From: an uncultured Clostridia bacterium
GTDB taxonomy: Bacteria; Bacillota; Clostridia; Lachnospirales; Anaerotignaceae
Assembly: GCA_958420075.1 (NCBI GenBank)
Contig: CATZIM010000138.1
Coordinates: 1-5,540 of the forward strand
DNA length: 5,540 bases
Direction: 5' to 3'
This document shows, in pieces, positions 1 to 4,047 of this stretch (positions are counted from its first letter, which is position 1; every line of letters starts with the position of its first letter). The notes under the pieces are model-generated. The model worked only from the letters and a program-made list of their open reading frames with translations. It was not told the origin of the DNA and searched no databases. The position numbers were made by a program, and so were the translations under genes.

Positions 1-327
1 TTTTTGGAGCCGGAGTTTCAAGCCCTCCCCGAGAGCATTCAGGAGGAAGTACGTGTCATTTGTGTGGTATTGGCGCAGAAACTGGGCTGTACCTTTTTGA
101 TGGGATTCAACGAAGACGGGGAACTGTATTTTGAAACCGTGAAGCAGGAGGACGATTTCGATTTTGACGATATTGGCGCGGAATTGGAGGTCAAACGCAT
201 CCAGCGGGAAAAAAAGGAACTTTTGAAAGCCCTGGAACTGTGGTATGCGGTATATTTCACAGAAGAGGGAGAAAAGATCAAGGAAGAATTGCTGAAAAAG
301 GCAGAAAAAGAAACTGGAAATAAATAG
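1..327 (+). CDS. DUF6145-like small acidic protein, 5'-truncated by the window
   Basis: The frame is open from base 1 to the TAG at 325-327, giving 108 visible residues. A TTG at position 4 could be read as a start, but no ribosome site is visible. The first residues (F-L-E-P-E-F-Q-A-L-P) resemble an internal stretch of clostridial DUF6145 proteins, so the true start is probably upstream of the window. Visible features are an N-terminal LPESIQEEV helix, a hydrophobic VICVVLAQKLG segment, a GFNEDGELYFE strand-turn, an acidic EDDFDFDDIG patch near residues 49-58, an IQREKKELLKALELWY helix and a Lys/Glu-rich C-terminal helix. There is no signal peptide, membrane segment or catalytic motif, so it is probably cytosolic. 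Function is unknown. The family assignment is from memory of similar proteins and is moderately secure. In related genomes I recall such genes near coaX and dusB, which fits this setting. Confidence 0.7.
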   Translation, partial: FLEPEFQALPESIQEEVRVICVVLAQKLGCTFLMGFNEDGELYFETVKQEDDFDFDDIGAELEVKRIQREKKELLKALELWYAVYFTEEGEKIKEELLKKAEKETGNK

Positions 328-349
328 TTTGTATAAAAAATAACAAAAA

Positions 350-370
350 ATTGCAAAAAAACGTTGCAAT
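350..370. promoter_or_regulatory. Perfect inverted repeat over the panT -35 box, candidate operator
   Basis: ATTGCAA (350-356) and TTGCAAT (364-370) are exact reverse complements separated by 7 nt. The right arm contains the hexamer proposed as the -35 element of the panT promoter. A dimeric regulator bound here would block RNA polymerase. It is unlikely to be a terminator for the upstream gene, because no T-run follows the right arm. TTGCAA is itself palindromic and the region is A-rich, so chance symmetry is possible. No regulator gene is visible nearby. Confidence 0.35.
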
Positions 371-391
371 CCTTTCATTTGCTGTTATAAT
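364..391 (+). promoter_or_regulatory. Sigma-A-type promoter with extended -10 for panT
   Basis: TTGCAA (364-369, four of six matches to TTGACA) is followed after 16 nt by a perfect TATAAT (386-391). A TG at 383-384 makes this an extended -10. Transcription should begin near 397-400, leaving a leader of about 150 nt before the panT start codon. This is the only strong promoter I can see for the panT-coaX-coaX unit. Confidence 0.75.
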
Positions 392-399
392 GTATGGTG

Positions 400-498
400 G
401 TTACGCGAAACAGCAGGAAAACAGCCGAAGATGTTATGTCCCATAGGAGGGCAAATATACTGCGTCTGTGCTGAAACGCGGAACGGTTACTATTTTCC
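400..498 (+). promoter_or_regulatory. Structured 5' leader of panT, candidate riboswitch of unrecognised class
   Basis: The leader folds by eye into a long irregular hairpin that starts almost at the predicted transcription start. The closing helix pairs GTT (400-402) with AAC (482-484), then, past an A-G mismatch, CGCG (404-407) with CGCG (477-480). A symmetric AAA/AAA internal loop follows, then CAGCA (411-415) pairs with TGCTG (469-473). Beyond the purine bulge GGAAAA (416-421), CAGCCGAAG (422-430) pairs with CTGCGTCTG (460-468) at seven of nine positions. The tip could close through CCC (440-442) with GGG (449-451). The bulge is exactly complementary to TTTTCC (493-498), allowing a pseudoknot. 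No poly-U terminator lies in the leader, so control would more likely act on translation. It does not match the TPP, FMN, cobalamin, THF, SAM or c-di-GMP motifs that I can recall. Pantothenate or CoA sensing is only inferred from the downstream genes. Confidence 0.5.
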
Positions 499-504
499 AT
501 ATCA

Positions 505-521
505 TCTTATATCTTATAAGA
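505..521 (+). promoter_or_regulatory. AT-rich hairpin just upstream of the panT ribosome site
   Basis: TCTTATA (505-511) and TATAAGA (515-521) form a 7-bp stem with a TCT loop. It ends 9 nt before the panT Shine-Dalgarno AAAGGAG (531-537). It is weak because every pair but one is A-T. It may help keep the initiation region open or act as part of the leader's expression platform. It does not itself cover the ribosome site. Confidence 0.35.
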
Positions 522-546
522 ATGAGAATGAAAGGAGCAAATACAT

Positions 547-1191
547 ATGAGCGAAACAGTTGTAAACAAACCCGTAGCCAAAAGCAAGATGTCTGTTGGC
601 GAACTGACCAGCATCGGTCTGATGACAGCGATTCTGATTGTCATGTCCTTTACACCGCTGGGATACTTCCGTACATTGGGGCTTTCCATTTCCCTGATGA
701 TGATTCCTGTAGCCATCGGTGCCATGATCATCGGCCCCAAAGCAGGGCTGTGGCTGGGACTTGTCTTTGGCGCAACCAGCTTTTATCAGGTACTGACAGC
801 ACCCAGCGCTTTCACTAGCGCATTGTTCAGCATCAGTCCCTTGTATACTTTCCTGGTATGCGTACCTACCCGTGCACTCATGGGCTGGCTCACCGGTGTT
901 TTGTTCCAGCTGATCCATAAAGTAGATCGTACCAATACCTTCAGTTATTTCGCAGGCGGTTTTCTGGCAGCGTTCCTGAATACCCTGTTCTTCATGGGCA
1001 CACTGGTTCTGCTGTTCTGGAACACAGATTACATTCAGGGTATGAACCAGACTTTCGGCAATGTAAACCCTCTGGTATTTGTGGTACTGTTCGTAGGTGT
1101 CAACGGTGCGTTGGAAATGCCCGCAAGCTGTGTTGCAGGCGGTATCGTTTCCAAGGCTCTGAGCAAAGCCGTACATAAAAAACGGGCTTAA
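547..1191 (+). CDS. panT: ECF transporter S component, probably pantothenate-specific (PanT)
   Basis: This 214-residue membrane protein is of the length usual for substrate-binding S components of energy-coupling factor vitamin transporters. ATG 547 is preceded by AAAGGAG (531-537). The first 18 residues are cytosolic and basic. About six hydrophobic segments follow, near residues 19-37, 44-63, 66-84, 92-122, 132-158 and 174-205, with a short basic tail (HKKRA). Family-like features are the IGLMTAILIVMS first helix, an IPVAIGAMIIGPKAG turn, LGLVFGATSF, and a late NGALEMP segment where S components carry conserved Asn and Glu. The protein would bind its vitamin and associate with EcfT and the EcfA ATPases. 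None of these is encoded here, as expected for a group II system sharing one energising module. Substrate specificity is not readable from sequence. Pantothenate is inferred from the two pantothenate kinase genes immediately downstream, and another vitamin is possible but less likely. Confidence 0.82.
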   Translation: MSETVVNKPVAKSKMSVGELTSIGLMTAILIVMSFTPLGYFRTLGLSISLMMIPVAIGAMIIGPKAGLWLGLVFGATSFYQVLTAPSAFTSALFSISPLYTFLVCVPTRALMGWLTGVLFQLIHKVDRTNTFSYFAGGFLAAFLNTLFFMGTLVLLFWNTDYIQGMNQTFGNVNPLVFVVLFVGVNGALEMPASCVAGGIVSKALSKAVHKKRA

Positions 1192-1217
1192 GAGAAAGAA
1201 ATAGAAATGATGTTTTT

Positions 1218-1250
1218 ACGGCGCGGGAACGGGTTCCCGTGCCGTTTTTT
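1218..1250 (+). terminator. Strong intrinsic terminator hairpin between panT and coaX1
   Basis: ACGGCGCGGGAA (1218-1229) pairs with TTCCCGTGCCGT (1234-1245) through 12 bp including one G-U, closing a CGGG tetraloop. A run of six T ends at 1250. It lies 26 nt after the panT stop. I found no convincing promoter between it and coaX1, so the kinases probably depend on readthrough or on a promoter inside panT. Confidence 0.85.
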
Positions 1251-1273
1251 GAAAAAGGTATTTTTTTTGAACA

Positions 1274-1279
1274 GAGGAG
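1274..1279 (+). promoter_or_regulatory. Ribosome binding site fixing the coaX1 start at 1287
   Basis: GAGGAG lies 7 nt before ATG 1287. The same frame is open back to a GTG at 1239, but that codon sits in the right arm of the terminator hairpin and would add a non-homologous extension of 16 residues. Starting at 1287 gives MILVIDV, which aligns with residue 1 of the next paralog and with the family. Confidence 0.85.
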
Positions 1280-1286
1280 ATCAAGC

Positions 1287-2063
1287 ATGATTTTAGTCAT
1301 TGATGTAAGCAATACCAACAGCACATTGGGCGTCTTTGACGGGGACAAGCTGGTGGCGAACTGGCGGCTTTCCACCCTCAGCAGCCGTACTTCCGATGAA
1401 ACAGGTATGCTGCTTCGGATGCTGTTTGTCCATTCCGGTATGAAGATTTCTGAAATCGACGCCGTTGTGGTATCTTCCGTAGTGCCAAACGTGATGTATT
1501 CCCTGTTGAGCGGTATTCGGAAATATTTGCAGAGAGAACCCATGGTGGTTCGTGCCGGCATGAAAACAGGCATCAATCTGCGGATGGAAAACCCCAAGGA
1601 AATGGGGACAGACCGTATCGTCAATCTGGTGGCGGCCTATGAACTCTACGGCGGCCCTGCCATTGTGGTGGATTACAGCACAGCCACAACTTTCGACGTT
1701 GTCAGCGAAAAAGGCGAATTTCTCACAGGTATCACTGCACCTGGCGTGCAGATCTGCGCAGACGCTCTGACACGGAGAGCTGCACAGCTGCCGAAGATCG
1801 AGATCAAACGCCCCGAAACACTGATTACAAAAAATACAGTGGATAGTATTCAGGCAGGTCTGGTGCTGGGGCATATTGGCGAGACCATTTATATCATCCA
1901 GCAGATCAAAGATAAACTGGATATGCCAAATATCAAAGTCATCGCTACAGGCGGTTTGGCAAAAGTCATTGATGAAAACGAAGAAATCTTCGATGTATAC
2001 GACCCGGTTCTGGCACTGCAGGGCTTACGCCTGCTCTATGAAAAGAATCGGAACAGAAGATGA
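1287..2063 (+). CDS. coaX: Type III pantothenate kinase paralog 1, atypical phosphate-binding motifs
   Basis: A 258-residue cytosolic protein of the CoaX family (ASKHA fold), whose members phosphorylate pantothenate with ATP in the first step of CoA synthesis. Length is normal. The three acidic positions expected in the active site are present: D6 in DVSNTN, D109 in GTDR and D129 in VVDYSTATT. Other family segments are SSVVP (63-67), KTG (93-95), DRIVN (109-113), APG (151-153), RRAAQLP (163-169), KNTV (182-185) and the adenosine-site IATGGL (219-224). The oddity is Gly to Ser at residue 8 (family DxGNT) and residue 131 (family D-x-G-T), both encoded by AGC, plus Thr for Ala at 108. These glycines pack against ATP phosphates, so catalysis may be weakened or lost. 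The gene is intact and well translated in appearance, so decay is unlikely. It precedes coaX2 by a 19-nt gap and follows a terminator. Alternatives are a regulatory pseudokinase, a heterodimer partner, or an enzyme tolerant of these changes. Confidence 0.88.
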   Translation: MILVIDVSNTNSTLGVFDGDKLVANWRLSTLSSRTSDETGMLLRMLFVHSGMKISEIDAVVVSSVVPNVMYSLLSGIRKYLQREPMVVRAGMKTGINLRMENPKEMGTDRIVNLVAAYELYGGPAIVVDYSTATTFDVVSEKGEFLTGITAPGVQICADALTRRAAQLPKIEIKRPETLITKNTVDSIQAGLVLGHIGETIYIIQQIKDKLDMPNIKVIATGGLAKVIDENEEIFDVYDPVLALQGLRLLYEKNRNRR

Positions 2064-2082
2064 TTTTTAGGAGGAAATATAC

Positions 2083-2850
2083 ATGCTTTTGGTAATTGAT
2101 GTAGGGAATACCAACTATGTTTTGGGGGTATACCGCGGGGATAAACTTATTAAGTGCTGGCGTATGGCAACAGCCGGTGTCAGAACCGCAGATGAAACGG
2201 GTATTTTTATCCATTCCCTCTTTGACGCTTCCGATGTAAAGGCAAGCAGCATTGACGCGGTCATCATTTCTTCTGTTGTGCCGGACATCATGTATTCTCT
2301 GACACAGGGCATTCGGAAATATTTCCATATTGAGCCCATGATCGTCAGCGTTGGCATGAAAACAGGCATTTCCATCAAACGGGATAACCCCAAAGGCGTT
2401 GGGGCAGACCGTATTGTCAATCTGGTGGCAGCCAATGAAATTTACGGCGGCCCTGCGGTGGTCATCGACTACGGCACAGCCAACACTTTTGACGTACTGA
2501 ACGAAAAATCCGAATTTATCACAGGTCTCATCACACCGGGCATTTCTGTCTGCGCAGACGCATTGACACAGCGCGCGGCACAGCTGCCCAAGATTGAGAT
2601 CAAAAAGCCTAAATCCATTATTGTGAAAAACACAGTGGGCAGTATCCAGGCAGGTCTGGTGCTGGGACATATTGGACAGACCATTTATATCATTGACCAG
2701 CTGAAGAAAGAGCTGAATATGCCGGATATGAAGGTCATTGCCACAGGCGGTCTGGCAAGAGTCATTGACCCTGACCGTAAGATTTTCGATGTTCTTGACC
2801 CCGTTCTGACATTGAAAGGTCTGAAAATTCTGTATCACAAAAACAAGTAA
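2083..2850 (+). CDS. coaX: Type III pantothenate kinase paralog 2, canonical phosphate motifs
   Basis: A 255-residue CoaX-family protein. ATG 2083 has an ideal AGGAGG (2069-2074) 8 nt upstream and the gene lies 19 nt after coaX1, so the two are surely co-transcribed. The canonical motifs absent from the first copy are present here: DVGNTN (6-11), GADR (107-110) and DYGT (129-132). D6, D109 and D129 are all in place, as are KTG (93-95), TPG (151-153), KNTV (182-185) and IATGGL (219-224). This is the better candidate for the working kinase. It still differs from the usual family pattern at two sites where copy 1 is normal: Asn for Tyr at 118 (VAANE for VAAYE) and Asn for Thr at 134 (GTANT for GTATT). 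Known CoaX enzymes are dimers with the pantothenate site near the dimer interface, and are not feedback-inhibited by CoA, so control may rest on gene expression or on the partner paralog. Confidence 0.93.
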   Translation: MLLVIDVGNTNYVLGVYRGDKLIKCWRMATAGVRTADETGIFIHSLFDASDVKASSIDAVIISSVVPDIMYSLTQGIRKYFHIEPMIVSVGMKTGISIKRDNPKGVGADRIVNLVAANEIYGGPAVVIDYGTANTFDVLNEKSEFITGLITPGISVCADALTQRAAQLPKIEIKKPKSIIVKNTVGSIQAGLVLGHIGQTIYIIDQLKKELNMPDMKVIATGGLARVIDPDRKIFDVLDPVLTLKGLKILYHKNK

Positions 2851-2854
2851 ATCC

Positions 2855-2901
2855 AAAACAGGCAGACAGAAATTTGATATTCAGGTCTTGCCTGTTTTTT
2901 T
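2855..2901 (+). terminator. Intrinsic terminator after coaX2
   Basis: AACAGGCA (2857-2864) pairs with TGCCTGTT (2889-2896). The stem continues as GAC (2865-2867) with GTC (2885-2887) past a single bulged T, and a run of seven T covers 2895-2901. It starts a few bases after the coaX2 stop and ends the pantothenate unit. Confidence 0.82.
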
Positions 2902-2902
2902 C

Positions 2903-2911
2903 TGATATGAT
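2903..2911 (+). promoter_or_regulatory. Possible extended -10 promoter for dusB
   Basis: TG at 2903-2904 followed after one base by TATGAT (2906-2911, five of six matches to TATAAT) forms an extended -10 directly after the coaX2 terminator. No good -35 hexamer sits 16-18 nt upstream, where the terminator stem lies. It would give a leader of about 45 nt. The alternative is readthrough from coaX2. Confidence 0.35.
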
Positions 2912-2963
2912 AGGATAGGAAAAGCCCGGAAAGTGGGCAGAAATCGCATGTTGGAGGAAGAAA

Positions 2964-3926
2964 ATGAAAATTGGAAATGTAACATTGGACAACAATGTTT
3001 TTCTGGCGCCTATGGCTGGGGTCACAGACCTGCCTTTCCGTCTGCTCTGCAAGGAAATGGGCTGCGGTCTGGTGTATTCCGAAATGGTCAGCGCCAAAGG
3101 CATTTTATATAACAACAAAAACACCACAGAACTGCTGCAGGTAGAGGAGGCGGAACGCCCCACAGCCATTCAGCTCTTTGGTTCTGATCCAAAAATTCTG
3201 GGGGAAATGGGCAAGAAGATTGAGCCTTATCCTTTTGATATCATTGATGTGAATATGGGCTGTCCTGCGCCGAAAATCGTTAAAAACGGGGAAGGCAGCG
3301 CCATCACAAAGACACCGGAACTGGTAGGGCAGATTGTAAAATCTCTGGTGGAAAGCCAGAATAAGCCTGTTACCATCAAATTCCGTAAGGGCTTTGACGA
3401 CGACCATATCAACGCTGTGGAAGTTGCCAAAATTGCAGAAGCCAACGGCGCGGCGGCGGTAGCAGTTCATGGACGCACCAGAGAACAGTATTACAGCGGC
3501 AAAGCCGACTGGGATATCATCCGTCAGGTGAAAGAAGCCGTTTCCATTCCTGTTATTGGCAATGGGGATGTGTTTACGCCCCAGGATGCTAAGGCACTGC
3601 TGGACTATACAGGCTGTGATGCCATTATGGTAGGCAGAGGCGCTCAGGGGAACCCTTGGCTGTTCAAGCGTATCATTCATTATCTGGAAACAGGAGAGCT
3701 CCTGCCGGAGCCTACGGCGGAAGAGAGGGTAGAAAAAGCCCTGCGTCACGCACGTATGCTCATTGACTACAAAGGGGAGTATATTGGTGTCAGAGAAATG
3801 CGCAAGCACATGGCATGGTATATGAAAGGACTGCCCGGCGCTTCTGAGCTGCGGGGCAAAATGAACTTCATGGAAAGCTATGAAGCCATGGAAGAGCTGC
3901 TGCGGGCATATCTGGCAGGCAAATAA
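2964..3926 (+). CDS. dusB: tRNA-dihydrouridine synthase B
   Basis: A 320-residue FMN-dependent enzyme that reduces specific uridines in tRNA to dihydrouridine using NADPH. ATG 2964 is preceded by GGAGGA (2953-2958). The N-terminal TIM barrel opens with the FMN-binding [12 protein letters not shown] (15-26). It continues with SEM (39-41), QLFGSDP (70-76) and the signature [10 protein letters not shown] (95-104), whose C100 is the expected catalytic cysteine. Next come KFRKG (139-143), [15 protein letters not shown] (169-183), GNGDV (199-203) and the phosphate-binding [12 protein letters not shown] (223-234). A C-terminal helical tRNA-binding domain follows (about 245-320), with [14 protein letters not shown]. 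Every family landmark is present and the length is normal. coaX and dus genes lie in the same chromosomal neighbourhood in Bacillus subtilis and many Clostridia, so proximity need not mean a shared pathway. A terminator separates it from coaX2, so it may be a separate transcription unit. Confidence 0.95.
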   Translation: MKIGNVTLDNNVFLAPMAGVTDLPFRLLCKEMGCGLVYSEMVSAKGILYNNKNTTELLQVEEAERPTAIQLFGSDPKILGEMGKKIEPYPFDIIDVNMGCPAPKIVKNGEGSAITKTPELVGQIVKSLVESQNKPVTIKFRKGFDDDHINAVEVAKIAEANGAAAVAVHGRTREQYYSGKADWDIIRQVKEAVSIPVIGNGDVFTPQDAKALLDYTGCDAIMVGRGAQGNPWLFKRIIHYLETGELLPEPTAEERVEKALRHARMLIDYKGEYIGVREMRKHMAWYMKGLPGASELRGKMNFMESYEAMEELLRAYLAGK

Positions 3927-3945
3927 ACAATGCAAAAGAAATAAG

Positions 3946-3988
3946 AAAAGACGTGGACAAGAGATTCCTCAAGTTCACGTCTTTTTTT
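3946..3988. terminator. Terminator between convergent dusB and ppk1, possibly bidirectional
   Basis: AAAAGACGTG (3946-3955) pairs perfectly with CACGTCTTTT (3976-3985). The helix extends by GAC (3956-3958) with GTT (3973-3975), and an inner GAG/CTC mini-stem (3961-3963 with 3968-3970) caps it. Seven T (3982-3988) follow on the plus strand, giving a strong dusB terminator. Read on the minus strand, the arm is followed by TTTTCTTATTTCTTTT, so it can plausibly also end ppk1 transcripts. Confidence 0.85.
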
Positions 3989-3997
3989 GGTATATAC

Positions 3998-4027
3998 GGC
4001 AATGCGCAGCGATGAAAACACATTGCC
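3998..4027. repeat. Short inverted repeat downstream of ppk1
   Basis: GGCAATG (3998-4004) and CATTGCC (4021-4027) are exact reverse complements with a 16-nt loop, 20 nt beyond the ppk1 stop on the minus strand. No T-run follows on either strand, so it is not a terminator alone. It may stabilise the ppk1 3' end, or it may be chance. Confidence 0.4.
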
Positions 4028-4047
4028 CGAAGATAGGGAGATGTTGT

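Larger units (their letters stand above)
1287..2850 (+). repeat. Tandem gene duplication of coaX
   Basis: The two coaX genes align without a gap from residue 1 to residue 255. By hand count about 166 of 255 positions (65%) are identical, highest in residues 161-200 (32 of 40). DNA similarity is also visible, for example around 1851-1880 against 2647-2676. Divergence at this level points to an old, maintained duplication, not a recent copy or an assembly artefact. Confidence 0.9.

Noticed and set aside
328..546. A T-box or other tRNA-sensing leader ahead of panT
   Set aside because: There is no T-box consensus and no terminator/antiterminator pair with a T-run in this region.
468..818. Plus-strand open frame of 116 codons starting at GTG 468 and overlapping panT
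   Set aside because: It is mostly out of frame inside panT, has Cys/His-rich shadow composition and no ribosome site at useful spacing. The panT frame gives a clear membrane protein with its own AAAGGAG.
514..1176. Minus-strand open frame of 220 codons opposite panT
   Set aside because: It has no recognisable motif and a composition rich in Gln, Cys and His typical of antisense shadows. It mirrors a well-supported gene.
1239..1286. Upstream GTG start for coaX1
   Set aside because: The codon lies within the terminator stem and the extra residues (VPFFEKGIFFEQRRSS) have no counterpart in coaX2. GAGGAG before ATG 1287 is well placed.
1192..1286. A pseudogene remnant or small gene between panT and coaX1
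   Set aside because: The gap is only 95 nt and is accounted for by the terminator, a T-rich stretch and the coaX1 ribosome site.
1293..2856. Two long minus-strand frames opposite coaX1 and coaX2 that resemble each other (shared QHQTCL and CVCAD segments)
   Set aside because: Their similarity simply reflects the similarity of the two coaX genes read on the opposite strand. Neither has a ribosome site or a protein-like hydrophobic pattern.
3105..3935. Minus-strand open frame of 276 codons opposite dusB
   Set aside because: It is a shadow of a fully canonical dusB, with no motif and biased composition. It also runs across the dusB stop toward the terminator region.
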